Shown: positions 41,755 to 50,937, counted from the first letter of the stretch. The stretch: DNA of 64,000 nt from JACMLX01 sp040384325 (GCA_040384325.1 JAZKJL010000005.1:1116001-1180000), one strand, 5' to 3'. Notes: a model not told the origin generated them from the sequence alone. Program-made: numbers and translations.

Positions 41755-42729
41755 TCAGCTCCGACCGCTGGCGTCGTCTTCCATGGCCCGCAGCAGCGGC
41801 TCCATCTCGTTGTCCATGCACGACGGGCAGATGCCGTGGCTGAGCCGCGTCCGGGTGTGGCGCGCGAGGTAACTCTCCACCGAGTGCCAGTAATTCTCGT
41901 CGTCCCGCACCTTCCGGCAGTACGAGCAGATCGGCATGATCCCCTGCAGCGTCTGCACCTCCGCCAGCGCCGCCTGCAGCTTCACCACCAGTGCCTCGCG
42001 CTCGGCTTCCGCCTCCTTGGCGGCGGTGACGTCACGGGCGACGGAGTAGATGGTGCGATGTGCGGCGTCGGGCGCGGCGTTCCAGCGCAGCCAGCGGTAG
42101 CCGCCGTCCTTGCACCGATACCGATTCTCGAACGAGAGCGCCCTGCCGCCCTGCCGCACCGCCTTGTTCTGTGCCAGCGTGCGCTCGCGGTCATCCGGGT
42201 GCACGAAGTCGATGAACGGCCGGTCCATCATCTCGGCACGGGCGAAACCGAGCGTGTGTTCCCATGCGGGATTGAGGCGCCGGAAGTAGCCGCTGTAGTC
42301 GAGATAGCAGAGCAGGTCGATCGACACGTCGAAGAAGCGCTGCTCGGCGGCGTCCACGGCGCGGGTGGTCTCACCGCGACTGAATGCCAGCTCGATCGTG
42401 CACTGCAATTCACGCGGCGAGAAGGGGCGCGTCAGGACACCATGAGTCACCGAGGCGCTGTCCGCGGCAGCCCACGTGGGTCCATGCGCGCCGAGGAACA
42501 CGACCGGGATTCCCGCGTGCTGGCGCAGAGCGGCTCGCTCGGCCGCATCGGGCATCACGTCCCGGCTGGTGTCACAGAGCACGAGGTCGGCGACTGCGAT
42601 GGCGGCCATCGCCTCTTCACAACTGACCGCGGTGCCGGCGATGCTGTAGCCGAGATGGACGATCGAGCGGCCAAGCTGCTGCTGGCTGGCGACGTCGCGT
42701 GCGACGATCACGATTCGGCGCGTATCCAT
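41755..42729 (-). CDS. Receiver-like plus PAS regulator with C-terminal cysteine cluster
   Basis: 324 residues. N-terminal receiver-like fold (about 1-112): RRIVIVARDVASQQQL, DLVLCDTSRDVMP, and LTRPFSPREL where KP is usual; the acidic pair is poor, so phosphorylation may be lost. A PAS domain follows (about 125-245): FFDVSIDLLCYLDYSGYFRR, HPDDRERTLAQNKAV, RWLRWNAAPDAAHRTIYSVA. After a coiled coil come PICSYCRKVRDDENYW and SHGICPSCMDNE, a four-Cys zinc-like end often found on PAS signalling proteins. No output domain is visible. ATG 42729 chosen over a longer frame. Confidence 0.75.
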   Translation of the reverse strand: MDTRRIVIVARDVASQQQLGRSIVHLGYSIAGTAVSCEEAMAAIAVADLVLCDTSRDVMPDAAERAALRQHAGIPVVFLGAHGPTWAAADSASVTHGVLTRPFSPRELQCTIELAFSRGETTRAVDAAEQRFFDVSIDLLCYLDYSGYFRRLNPAWEHTLGFARAEMMDRPFIDFVHPDDRERTLAQNKAVRQGGRALSFENRYRCKDGGYRWLRWNAAPDAAHRTIYSVARDVTAAKEAEAEREALVVKLQAALAEVQTLQGIMPICSYCRKVRDDENYWHSVESYLARHTRTRLSHGICPSCMDNEMEPLLRAMEDDASGRS

Positions 42730-42917
42730 CGATATCGATCGGTTCCCGCTGAGGTCCTGGGCCAGTGCGCGTGCTGCCGCGCTGACGTCCCGGCACGACC
42801 GGCCGGATGCGAACACTACTCACGCCAGCGCGCGCTCGACAGTATCGTGCACGCGTCCGCAATACCGGCCAGGCGACCGCCGCAGGGGATCGCCCGTTTC
42901 CTCCGACCGCGCGTGGC

Positions 42918-43964
42918 ATGCTGCTGATCTATGGCGCAAATGGATACACCGGTCGGCTGATCGTGGAGGAGTGCGTCCGTCGCGGCATGCGCCCGATCAT
43001 CGCGGGTCGCCGCGCCGACGCGCTGTCCACATTGGCGGCGGCACATGATCTCGACGTGCGCGTGGCGTCACTCGATGATCCGGCGGCGCTGCAGCAGATG
43101 CTGCAGGATGTGACGGTGGTGCTGCACGCGGCCGGACCGTTCTTCCGTACCAGCAAGCCGATGGTGCAGGCCTGCCTCGCCAGCAGCACGCACTATCTGG
43201 ACATCACCGGCGAGATCGCGGTGTTCGAGGGCTGCAAGGCGCAGCACGACAAGGCGCGGGCCGCGGGGATCGTGATCATGCCGGGAGTCGGCTTCGACGT
43301 GGTGCCGACCGATTGCCTGGCGGCGCGGCTGTCGGAACAGCTGCGCGGTGCCGCGCTGCTGGAGCTGGCGTTCGCCGGTGGCGGCGGCTTCAGTCGCGGC
43401 ACGCTGAAGACGATGGTGCTGGGCGCACCGCAGGGTGGTGCGATCCGGCAGGATGGCCGGATCGTGCGGGTGCCCGCAGCCTGGAAGACGCAGGTGATTC
43501 CGTTTCGCGACCGCGCGCGCACGGCAGTCACGATTCCGTGGGGCGACGTGTCCACCGCGCACTGGTCCACGAAGATTCCCACCATCCACACCTACCTCGC
43601 ACTGCCACCGTCGGCGGTGCGTGCGATGCGCATGATGCGACTGGCCAGCCCACTGCTGGCGCTGCCGGTAGTGCAACGGGTGGTGGAAGCGCAGATCGAC
43701 CGCCGCGTGGACGGCCCCAACGCCACGCAGCGCGCCACGGCGCGCATGCATATCTGGGGACGCGTGACGCACGCCGATGGACGCTTGGTGGAAGGCACCG
43801 CCGAGACACCCGAGGGATACCGACTGACCGCGATGGCGGCGGTGGAAAGCGCGCACCGTGTGCTCGGGAATCCCCCACCGCCGGGCTATCATACGCCCTC
43901 CTCGGCATTCGGTGCGGGCTTCCTGGAGTCGTTGCCGGAATGCGAGATCTTCATCCTGCGCTGA
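42918..43964 (+). CDS. Saccharopine dehydrogenase-like NAD(P)-binding oxidoreductase
   Basis: 348 residues. N-terminal Rossmann site MLLIYGANGYTGRLIVEECV with GANGYTG, then RPIIAGRRADAL and VVLHAAGPF. The middle HYLDITGEIAVFEGC and VIMPGVGFDVVPTDCLAARL are characteristic of the saccharopine dehydrogenase-like/trans-acting enoyl reductase group. The C-terminal segment AVESAHRVL fits. Substrate unknown (lysine-pathway saccharopine is unlikely for this subgroup). The ATG at 42918 starts right at the nucleotide site. Confidence 0.85.
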   Translation: MLLIYGANGYTGRLIVEECVRRGMRPIIAGRRADALSTLAAAHDLDVRVASLDDPAALQQMLQDVTVVLHAAGPFFRTSKPMVQACLASSTHYLDITGEIAVFEGCKAQHDKARAAGIVIMPGVGFDVVPTDCLAARLSEQLRGAALLELAFAGGGGFSRGTLKTMVLGAPQGGAIRQDGRIVRVPAAWKTQVIPFRDRARTAVTIPWGDVSTAHWSTKIPTIHTYLALPPSAVRAMRMMRLASPLLALPVVQRVVEAQIDRRVDGPNATQRATARMHIWGRVTHADGRLVEGTAETPEGYRLTAMAAVESAHRVLGNPPPPGYHTPSSAFGAGFLESLPECEIFILR

Positions 43965-44040
43965 TGCGGACCGGCGCGCGCAATGTGTCGCGCTGTGGAC
44001 GGTGCGACTTCAGCGTGCCCGACGTCTTCCTGATCTCGTC

Positions 44041-45213
44041 ATGAGTCTTTCCGTGAATCGTCTCCACCAGCTTGGTGTGATCGTCGCCGTCCTCGGTTCC
44101 GTCACGGCCGGGGCGCAGGAGCGGCCACGGGCACGCGACCTCGGCATCGTGATTGGCACTGCCGCCCCGGGGCCGCTGAACGCGATCACCGACGTGCGTG
44201 GCGTGCGCGTGGGTCACGCGACGGTGAGCCGCGGTGACTCGGTGCGGACCGGCGTCACGATCGTGTTTCCACATGACGGCAACCCGTTCGAGAGCCGCGT
44301 GCCGGCGGCGGTGGTGGTGGGCAACGGGTTCGGCAAGCTGGTCGGCTCGACGCAGCTGACCGAGCTCGGTGAACTGGAGACGCCGATCGCGCTCACCTGC
44401 ACGCTGTGTACGTGGCGCGTGGCGGAGAGCATGGCGAGCTGGATGCTGAAGCAACCGCGCATGCAGAACGTGCGCTCGATCAATCCGGTGGTGGGCGAGA
44501 CCAACGACGGCTGGGCGCTGAACAACATCCGATCGATGCCGGTCACCGATGCCGACGTGGTGCACGCGATCACCAGCGCCAGTGGCGGGCCGGTGGCCGA
44601 GGGCGCGGTGGGTGCCGGCACCGGCACGGTGGCCTTCGGCTGGAAAGGCGGCATCGGCACCAGCTCACGGGTGGTGGCGCGCGGCGGCTGGACGGTGGGC
44701 GTGCTGGTGCAGTCGAACTTCGGCGACTGGGCCGACTTCGTGGTGCAGGGCGCTCCGGTGGGCCGCGAGATTGGACGATCGGGTGTGACGCCGAATCGCG
44801 ACAAGGGTGCGAGCGGCTCGATCGTGGTGGTGATCGCGACCGATGCGCCGCTCTCCGATCGCAGCCTTCGCCGGCTGGCCAGTCGCGCCTTGCTCGGCAT
44901 CGGCCGCACGGGCGGCTACGCCTCGAACGGATCGGGTGACTACGTGATTGCGTTCTCCACGCATCCGGCGGTGCGGCGGGTGGGCGTCGCGGGATCGTCG
45001 GGCACGCCGCCGGACTCGGTGCGTGCGCTGGACCTGGGCAACGAAGCCGCCGGCGCGCTGTTCGAGCCGGCGGTCGATGCCACGGTGGAGGCGATCTACA
45101 ACTCGCTCTTCCGCGCCACCACGCAGCAGGGTGCCTTCGCGCGCGTGGAGGCGATGCCGATCGAGGACGTGCAGCGGATCCTGGGGAAGTACGGCATTAC
45201 CGGCCGTCGCTGA
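44041..45213 (+). CDS. Exported P1-family (DmpA/BapA-like) self-processing aminopeptidase
   Basis: 390 residues. Signal peptide ends TAGAQ. DmpA marks: NAITDVRGVRVGHATV near 47, VGNGFGKLVGSTQLTELGEL near 93, VGETNDGWALNNIR near 151, and the self-cleavage site G259-S260 in KGASGSIVVVIATDAPL, where Ser260 becomes the N-terminal nucleophile. It should remove N-terminal D-, L- or beta-amino acids from peptides in the periplasm. Preceded by an ordinary ATG at 44041; no strong ribosome site. Confidence 0.9.
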   Translation: MSLSVNRLHQLGVIVAVLGSVTAGAQERPRARDLGIVIGTAAPGPLNAITDVRGVRVGHATVSRGDSVRTGVTIVFPHDGNPFESRVPAAVVVGNGFGKLVGSTQLTELGELETPIALTCTLCTWRVAESMASWMLKQPRMQNVRSINPVVGETNDGWALNNIRSMPVTDADVVHAITSASGGPVAEGAVGAGTGTVAFGWKGGIGTSSRVVARGGWTVGVLVQSNFGDWADFVVQGAPVGREIGRSGVTPNRDKGASGSIVVVIATDAPLSDRSLRRLASRALLGIGRTGGYASNGSGDYVIAFSTHPAVRRVGVAGSSGTPPDSVRALDLGNEAAGALFEPAVDATVEAIYNSLFRATTQQGAFARVEAMPIEDVQRILGKYGITGRR

Positions 45214-45221
45214 CGGCCGGT
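45199..45221. terminator. Perfect 10-bp hairpin overlapping a stop codon
   Basis: ACCGGCCGTC (45199-45208), loop GCT, GACGGCCGGT (45212-45221). The TGA (45211-45213) is at the loop. Between convergent genes. No U-tract. Confidence 0.6.
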
Positions 45222-45232
45222 GACACGCGCGG

Positions 45233-46459
45233 TCAGCGCGTCGGGGTAACCTTCCAGATCTCACCGCCATCGGTGGCGACGTACAGGTTGCCGTCAGGGC
45301 CCTGCGTCAGGCCGCGATACCGTGCCGACGGCAGACCAGATGGCGAGGTCCCCTGTCCGACGCCCGCATCGTCGAGCTGCAGGATGTCGAGTCGTGTGCC
45401 GCCCATGATGCCGACGGCGAGACGACCGTTCCATGCCCCCCACTGTTCACCGTTCAGGAACAGCGCGGGACCGGTGCCCTGTGACGAGCCGTTGTTGGTC
45501 CAGGCCGGCCGCATCGCATTCGGAAAGCGCTGCAGGTCCGTCATCGGCATGGTGGTGGGATTACCGGCGTAGCCGCAATAGCCGTCGGCGCAGTTCAGCG
45601 ATGGCCGCTCCTTCGGATCCCAGCCACCGTTGCCACCGGCGCGCAGTGCCGTGACTTCGTCGCTGTGATTGGGGCCGTGCTCCGAGATGAACGGCACGCC
45701 GCTGCCGGGCCGGAAGTCGATGCCCTGCACGTTGCGGTGCCCGTAGGTGAAGATGCGCGGATCGTAACCGGCGGGCGGATTGTTGCCGGGCGCGGCGGCA
45801 CCGTCGGTCGTCACCCGCAGCACCTTGCCACCGAGCAGCGTGGGGCTCTGCGGAATGTTGGCGTTGTGGTTGTCACCGGTGGTCACGTAGAGCAGCCGGT
45901 CGGGACCGAAGCGAAGGCGGCCGCCGCTGTGCGCACCCGCACCACCATGCGCGTTGCCGACGTGCTTGAACGCGATGTCGGTGATGATGTCGGTGCGTGC
46001 CGACGCGGTGCGCAGGTCCGGGCTCAACACCAGCCGCACCACGTGGTTGGTGCGTGGCGTGGTCTGCGTGGAGGCCATGTACACGTACACGCGACGATTG
46101 GTGGCGAAGTCGGGGTCGAGCGCCACGCCGTGCACGCCGCTCTGGCCCTCGCAGGCGAGGTCGGGTGCGACCAGCGCCGAGCCCGCGGTGCCGAACGGTC
46201 GGACGATGCTGCCATCCGCCAATCGCACCGACAGGCCACGGCACTTCTCGGTGTAGAGCATCGCGCCATCGGACGTGAACGCGATGTCCCATGGCCCGCT
46301 CAAGCCGGAGAGCACCACGGATCGCGAGAGCGTCGGCACGGTCAGCGTGGGCTGGCCGGGGCTGGATGGATCGCCGGTACCGGCGGTTTGTGACGAGCAG
46401 GCGCCAAGGAGGGCGACCGCAACCGGGAGCACGAAGCTCGTGGCGGAGAATGAAGGCAT
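45233..46459 (-). CDS. PQQ-dependent sugar dehydrogenase-type beta-propeller lipoprotein
   Basis: 408 residues. Lipobox LLGAC (Cys about 21). Propeller marks of the soluble glucose dehydrogenase (GDH-B/YliI-Asd) group: GLSGPWDIAFTSDGAMLYTE, GVHGVALDPDFATNRRVYVY, HSGGRLRFGPDRLLYVTTGD, TYGHRNVQGIDFRPGSG and SEHGPNHSDEVTAL, then YRGLTQGPDGNLYVATDG. The His in these blocks suits PQQ and calcium binding. Members oxidise sugars in the periplasm; substrate is open. The start is ATG 46459 on the lipoprotein signal; the longer frame upstream crosses the divergent promoter gap. Confidence 0.85.
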   Translation of the reverse strand: MPSFSATSFVLPVAVALLGACSSQTAGTGDPSSPGQPTLTVPTLSRSVVLSGLSGPWDIAFTSDGAMLYTEKCRGLSVRLADGSIVRPFGTAGSALVAPDLACEGQSGVHGVALDPDFATNRRVYVYMASTQTTPRTNHVVRLVLSPDLRTASARTDIITDIAFKHVGNAHGGAGAHSGGRLRFGPDRLLYVTTGDNHNANIPQSPTLLGGKVLRVTTDGAAAPGNNPPAGYDPRIFTYGHRNVQGIDFRPGSGVPFISEHGPNHSDEVTALRAGGNGGWDPKERPSLNCADGYCGYAGNPTTMPMTDLQRFPNAMRPAWTNNGSSQGTGPALFLNGEQWGAWNGRLAVGIMGGTRLDILQLDDAGVGQGTSPSGLPSARYRGLTQGPDGNLYVATDGGEIWKVTPTR

Positions 46460-46604
46460 TCTGGATGATACCACGCCACGCACCGTGAGTTGCAGGGTGC
46501 GGCGGACGTGACCGCCAGCGTCTCGGACGGCGTGTATCGTGCGTACCCGGCTCCTGCGAGCATCACCCGATGCAATGCAGGTGTCCCGCAGATGCAGGTG
46601 AGCG

Positions 46605-47537
46605 ATGCAGGTCTGGCAGCTGACGAAGGACGTGGTGAACAAGGCCCTGGACGACAAGGTGCTGCGGCTCAGTGCGGCACTGTCGTATTACTCGATCTTC
46701 TCGCTGGCGCCGCTGGTCCTCATCGCGATCTCGGTGGCTGGCACCGTGTTCGGCGAGGAGGCGGCGAGCGGATTGCTGGCCAGCAGCCTGCGCTCGAGCA
46801 TCGGTGCCAGCGCCGCCGATGCGGTGCAGGAGATGGTGCTGCGCACGCGGAAGCCGAGCGACAACCTGATCGCGTCGATCACGGGCGTGCTGGTGCTGAT
46901 CCTCGGTGCCACCGGCGTCTTCGGCCAGCTGCAGGACGCGCTGAATACGGTCTGGAGCGTGCAGCAGAAGCCGGGCCGCGTGATCCGCACGCTGCTGCGT
47001 GATCGCTTCCAGTCGTTCTCGATGGTGCTCGGGGTGGGCTTCCTGCTGCTGACCTCCCTGATCCTCACCACCGGGTTGCAGATCGCCAGTGACATGATCT
47101 CACGCGTGGTGCCGGTGCCGGCCCTCTTCTGGAGCCTGCTGAGCAGCGTGATCTCGTTCCTGGTGGTGGCGGCGCTCTTCGGCGCGATCTTCCGCGTGCT
47201 GCCCGACGTGGAGATCGAGTGGCGCGACGTGCGCTTCGGGGCGCTGGTGACGGCGTTCCTGTTCGTGCTCGGCAAGATCGTGCTCGGCTGGTATCTCGGG
47301 CGCGAGGCGACGACCTCCGTCTACGGCTCGGCGGGCTCACTGGTGCTGATCCTGCTGTGGGTCTACTACTCGTCGCTGATCCTGTTGCTCGGTGCCGAGA
47401 TCACCGAGGTCCACGCGCGCAGTCGAGGCCGCGCGATCCGTCCCAGTGACGGTGCGGTGCGCGTGTCGCGGACGGTGGAAGCCGTGCCCGATGGCGTGAC
47501 GCCTGTCTCGTCCGAACGCGTTGCTTCGTCTGCCTAG
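46605..47537 (+). CDS. YihY/BrkB-family inner membrane protein
   Basis: 310 residues with about six membrane helices. LRLSAALSYYSIFSLAPLVL near 20, ITGVLVLILGATGVFGQLQD, ALNTVWSVQQKPGR, FGAIFRVLPDVEIEWRDVRF and SAGSLVLILLWVYYSSLILL with LGAEITEVHARSRG match the YihY/virulence factor BrkB family (earlier misnamed RNase BN). The function is unsettled. AGGTGA precedes ATG 46605. Element B starts 43 bases after its stop. Confidence 0.92.
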   Translation: MQVWQLTKDVVNKALDDKVLRLSAALSYYSIFSLAPLVLIAISVAGTVFGEEAASGLLASSLRSSIGASAADAVQEMVLRTRKPSDNLIASITGVLVLILGATGVFGQLQDALNTVWSVQQKPGRVIRTLLRDRFQSFSMVLGVGFLLLTSLILTTGLQIASDMISRVVPVPALFWSLLSSVISFLVVAALFGAIFRVLPDVEIEWRDVRFGALVTAFLFVLGKIVLGWYLGREATTSVYGSAGSLVLILLWVYYSSLILLLGAEITEVHARSRGRAIRPSDGAVRVSRTVEAVPDGVTPVSSERVASSA

Positions 47538-47580
47538 TTCTTGCTCGACGACGACGTCGGCGGCGTCTGGTGCGTGATAC

Positions 47581-47892
47581 AAAAAGTGTTCACGCGGGGG
47601 GCGCGGGGGACGCGGGGGGCTCCGTGCGGGCTAGTCGCGGCGTCTCGCGTGTCTGTGGGTTTTTTTGTCAACTGCTAGCGTGGGGTCATGGCAAGGCGAG
47701 GTGCGGACTGAGCCAACTCACACGAAGTAAGCCTATAGTGTCACGTCGTGATGCATCCGATGGCTGACAGAACGGCTCTACCTAGAAGAACACGTGCTGT
47801 GCAAGTCTCCGATAGCACACTCCATGCGCACGAAACCTCACGCATGCACGGAGCCCCCCGCGTTCCCCGCGGCCCCCGCGTGAACACTTTTT
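47581..47892. repeat. Inverted-repeat-bounded element B
   Basis: The left arm (47581-47624) is identical over 44 bases to that of element A. The right arm (47849-47892) is its reverse complement with two mismatches, at the same two places as in A. Core of about 224 bases has no gene, holds a T7 run (47659-47665), and shows no likeness to the core of A. It lies 43 bases after the YihY gene stop and before the 48163 gene. No target-site duplication is clear. Confidence 0.8.
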
Positions 47893-48162
47893 CGCGATGC
47901 ACGGAACTCAAAGAGATGTCGTTGTGATGCAACAACGCATGTCGCTGCAGGGCTTCAGCGATGAACGCACGGCAGCGACATGCACCTCAGTGCAGAGAGC
48001 GTGCGCGGTTTCGTCCGGGCAGTCAGTCCGCAGCGTGCGCGACGGTGCGTGTGCGGCACTCGATGTGCGGTGCATTGTCGGTGTCACACGATCGCCGTCA
48101 CGCCACGCTGCGCGGCGGACCTTCGCCTTGCTCGACCATTCAGGCTCCTGAGGGAGTGCGTC
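47893..48162. other. Intergenic leader of the small membrane protein gene
   Basis: No gene or hairpin stands out in these 270 bases. A promoter for the 48163-49184 pair must lie here or in element B. Base content is slightly less GC-rich near 47890-47960. Confidence 0.35.
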
Positions 48163-48357
48163 ATGGCAGAACTGCATGTGGAACGAAAGAAGCGCTCGAA
48201 TACGCTGTGGATCGTGATCGGCATCCTCATCGTGGCGCTGATCGCCTGGATGGCGACACGCGGGGATGACGTGAACCGCGTCCCGACCACCGAAGGGACC
48301 ACCACTGGCGCACTGCCGGCAACGACTGTCGCGGTGCCATTTCTCCTGTATACCTGA
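48163..48357 (+). CDS. Small single-pass membrane protein
   Basis: 64 residues. MAELHVERKKRSNTLWIVIG then a helix IGILIVALIAWMAT and a periplasmic tail. AGGGAG lies six bases before ATG 48163. It is 11 bases ahead of the PRC-barrel gene and so probably in one operon. No family recognised. Confidence 0.65.
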   Translation: MAELHVERKKRSNTLWIVIGILIVALIAWMATRGDDVNRVPTTEGTTTGALPATTVAVPFLLYT

Positions 48358-48368
48358 GGCCTGCATCG

Positions 48369-49184
48369 ATGGCAGATCATGACCGCAACGCACACGAAGC
48401 CCGCGTCTCGCTGGGTGACAACGACTCCCTGAAGACCACCGCGGCGGGACAGCTGGTGCACCTCGACGACCTCGACGATTTCAAGATCGTCGAAGGCGAG
48501 CCCGACATCCGTGGCTGGGATGTGCGCGGCACGGACGGCAACAAGCTCGGTGAGGTCGCCGACCTGCTGGTCGACACCGCCGCCATGAAGGTGCGCTACA
48601 TCGAGGTCAAGCTCGACAAGGACGTGGCCAACGACGTCGGCCGCTCGCACGACCTGCGTGCGCACGACATCACGGACGCCACCATGCGGGCCGAGGGATT
48701 GCTGGACAAGAAGGACGAATACCGGACCGATGCCACCGATGCCGGTCGCTTCGTGCTGATCCCGATCGGCGTCGCTCGCCTGGACGACGACGAGGATGAC
48801 GTGATCCTGGACGCGCATGCGTCGCAGCTGGTCGGCATTCCCGCCTATCGCCGCGAGAGCAACGACCTCACGCGTGATTACGAGAACGAGGTGGTGCGTG
48901 GCTACGCCGCCCGTACCGACGCGACACCCGACAACGACGTGATGCGCGCTGCCGTGCCGTCGGATGCGCAGCCGAACGCGCGCGACACCTTCTACGAGGA
49001 TCGTTCTTTCGACGACCGGTCGTTCTTCGGCAGTCGCCGCCGCGGTCGTGACGATGACGCCTACTTCACCCGGGCCGACGAGGATGAGCGTGCCCGCAAC
49101 CGTCAGTCCGGCGATCGCGCCATCAATGCGCGGAACGACGACCTGATCGACAACCGACCACTGCGAGAAGAGCTGGATCGCTGA
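48369..49184 (+). CDS. PRC-barrel domain protein with acidic/arginine-rich tail
   Basis: 271 residues. First PRC-barrel at about 38-85 (FKIVEGEPDIRGWDVRGTDG, KLGEVADLLVDTAAMKVRYI) and a second similar part at about 120-160 (RFVLIPIGVARLDDDEDDVI). The last 100 residues are disordered, rich in Asp, Arg and Asn (DRSFDDRSFFGSRRRGRDDD). PRC-barrel proteins are linked to stress, ribosome maturation or membrane biology; the exact role here is unknown. The acidic tail recalls desiccation or salt-stress proteins. Follows the small membrane protein gene. Confidence 0.85.
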   Translation: MADHDRNAHEARVSLGDNDSLKTTAAGQLVHLDDLDDFKIVEGEPDIRGWDVRGTDGNKLGEVADLLVDTAAMKVRYIEVKLDKDVANDVGRSHDLRAHDITDATMRAEGLLDKKDEYRTDATDAGRFVLIPIGVARLDDDEDDVILDAHASQLVGIPAYRRESNDLTRDYENEVVRGYAARTDATPDNDVMRAAVPSDAQPNARDTFYEDRSFDDRSFFGSRRRGRDDDAYFTRADEDERARNRQSGDRAINARNDDLIDNRPLREELDR

Positions 49185-49199
49185 TCAGGTGATCCGGTG

Positions 49200-49247
49200 A
49201 CGACCGAAGCCCGGCGCGCATCCGAGGATGGCGCCGGGCTTCGTCGT
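49200..49247. terminator. Long hairpin, bidirectional terminator
   Basis: GAAGCCCGGCGC (49206-49217) and GCGCCGGGCTTC (49231-49242) pair perfectly over 12 bases; CATC/GATG continue inward to a CGAG loop, and ACGAC (49200-49204)/GTCGT (49243-49247) outward past one bulged C, 21 pairs in all. It is set between convergent gene ends (49184 and 49259). No U-tract. Confidence 0.7.
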
Positions 49248-49258
49248 GTGCGCGGGTG

Positions 49259-49678
49259 TCAGCGTGCGGGGCAGAGCGCGTCGTGGGCGACCGAGGTCAT
49301 CGAGCCGCCCATGACGGTGCCGAACGCCGGCGTGCCCGGCGTGTTGTGGCTGGCGATGCGTCGCCACGTCGTGTCGCCGAAGTACCAGTTCTCCAGCACC
49401 TTCACCTGCCGGCGACTGCAGTCGAGGGTGAGCCGGGTGCGCGAGCTCCACCAGTCACCGCCCGGCGCGCGCACCGCCTTCGCGAAGCGGACGCGCACCG
49501 TGGCCGACACCGCGCTGCCGTCGCGCTTCACCGTCCGCTGCTCCACCAGCACCGGGTTGCCGGCCGCCGTGCGCCCGATCTCCCGCAGCGCCTGGGCCCC
49601 GGCCACCGGTGCCGTCGCGAACAGTGTCGCGCCGACGACAGCGGCGCTGGCGATCGCGCGGCGCAGGTGGTGGGTCAC
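49259..49678 (-). CDS. Exported small protein, surface-adhesin-E-like
   Basis: 139 residues. Signal peptide ends VAGAQ. The mature chain has VLVEQRTVKRDGSAVSATVR, TLDCSRRQVKVLENWYFGD and ends HDALCPAR, with two Cys for a disulfide. The W..R..LDC.RRQ.K pattern is like the surface-adhesin protein E/CE family of small beta-sandwiches, but the match is loose. The start overlaps the glgC stop (ATGA), so the gene is coupled to glgC. Confidence 0.6.
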   Translation of the reverse strand: MTHHLRRAIASAAVVGATLFATAPVAGAQALREIGRTAAGNPVLVEQRTVKRDGSAVSATVRVRFAKAVRAPGGDWWSSRTRLTLDCSRRQVKVLENWYFGDTTWRRIASHNTPGTPAFGTVMGGSMTSVAHDALCPAR

Positions 49679-50937
49679 GTCAGCTTGTCGAGCATCGGTT
49701 GCGTGATCAGCACCGTGCCCTTGTCGGTGCGACGGAAGCGCTGCGCATCGAGCACCGGATCCTCACCCACCACCAGGCCCGGCGGGATCACCACCCCACG
49801 ATCGATCACCACGTTGCGCAGGCGGGCGCCGCGGCCGATGTCCACGTACGGCTGCACCACCGCACCATCGAGGAAGGCGTAGGAGTGCGCCTTGACGCCG
49901 GTGAAGAGCAGCGACTTCTGCAGCTGCGCGCCGGAGACGATGCAGCCGCCGCTCACCAGCGAGTTCACCGCCAGGCCGCGGCGCGTCTCGTCGTTGTGCA
50001 CGAACTTGGCCGGTGCGGTGATCTCGCCGTAGGTCCAGATCGGCCAGTTGTGATCGTACAGGTCCAGCGACGGCACGACGGTGGTGAGGTCGATGTTCGC
50101 CTCCCAGTAGGCGTCGATGGTGCCGGCGTCGCGCCAGTACGCCTCACCCTCGCTGGCTGCGCGCACGCACGACTGGCTGAAGCGGTGCGCCACCGCCTTC
50201 CCCTGCTCCACCACGTACGGGATGATGTCCTTGCCGAAGTCGCGCGTCGAACCCTCGAGGGCGGCGTCGCGGCGCAGCAGCTCGAACAGGAACTCCGTCT
50301 TGAAGACGTAGATGCCCATGCTCGCCAGCGCCATGTCGGGATTGCCGGGAATGCCCGGTGGATCGGCCGGCTTCTCGAGGAAGGTGACGATGCGATCGGT
50401 CTCGTCCACGTGCATCACGCCGAAGCCGGTGGCTTCCATGCGCGGCACCTCGAGGCAGCCGATTGTGACGTCGGCATTCTGGTCCACGTGCTGCTGCAGC
50501 ATCAGCTCGTAGTCCATCTTGTAGATGTGGTCACCGGCGAGGATGACCATGTATTCGGGGCCGTAGGCCTCGATGATGTCGATGTTCTGGAACACCGCGT
50601 CGGCCGTGCCGTCGTACCACTGCGTCTCGCTCACGCGCTGCGAGGCGGGAAGGATGTCGAAGCTCTCGTTGCGCTCGGGCCGCAGGAAGTTCCAGCCGCG
50701 CTGCAGGTGGCGGATCAGGCTGTGCGCCTTGTACTGCGTGGCCACGCCGATGCGACGGATGCCGGAGTTGAGCGCATTCGACAGGGCGAAGTCGATGATG
50801 CGCGTCTTGCCCCCGAAGTAGACGGCCGGCTTGGCGCGCCGGTCGGTGAGCTCGTACAGGCGCGACCCGCGACCTCCGGCCAGCACGTAGGCCATGGCGG
50901 TTCGTGCGATGGTGCCGGATCGATGTGCTGTCGTCAT
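49675..50937 (-). CDS. glgC: Glucose-1-phosphate adenylyltransferase
   Basis: 420 residues, normal length. It makes ADP-glucose from ATP and glucose-1-phosphate for glycogen. N-terminal signature AYVLAGGRGSRLYELTDRRA with KPAVYFGGKTRIIDFALSNA, then AGDHIYKMDYELML, VTFLEKPADPPGIPGNP, YWRDAGTIDAYWEANIDL and a C-terminal left-handed beta-helix with GVVIPPG. ATG 50937 is about where the family starts. It lies divergent to glgA, 206 bases away, so both could share a control region. Confidence 0.96.
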   Translation of the reverse strand: MTTAHRSGTIARTAMAYVLAGGRGSRLYELTDRRAKPAVYFGGKTRIIDFALSNALNSGIRRIGVATQYKAHSLIRHLQRGWNFLRPERNESFDILPASQRVSETQWYDGTADAVFQNIDIIEAYGPEYMVILAGDHIYKMDYELMLQQHVDQNADVTIGCLEVPRMEATGFGVMHVDETDRIVTFLEKPADPPGIPGNPDMALASMGIYVFKTEFLFELLRRDAALEGSTRDFGKDIIPYVVEQGKAVAHRFSQSCVRAASEGEAYWRDAGTIDAYWEANIDLTTVVPSLDLYDHNWPIWTYGEITAPAKFVHNDETRRGLAVNSLVSGGCIVSGAQLQKSLLFTGVKAHSYAFLDGAVVQPYVDIGRGARLRNVVIDRGVVIPPGLVVGEDPVLDAQRFRRTDKGTVLITQPMLDKLT

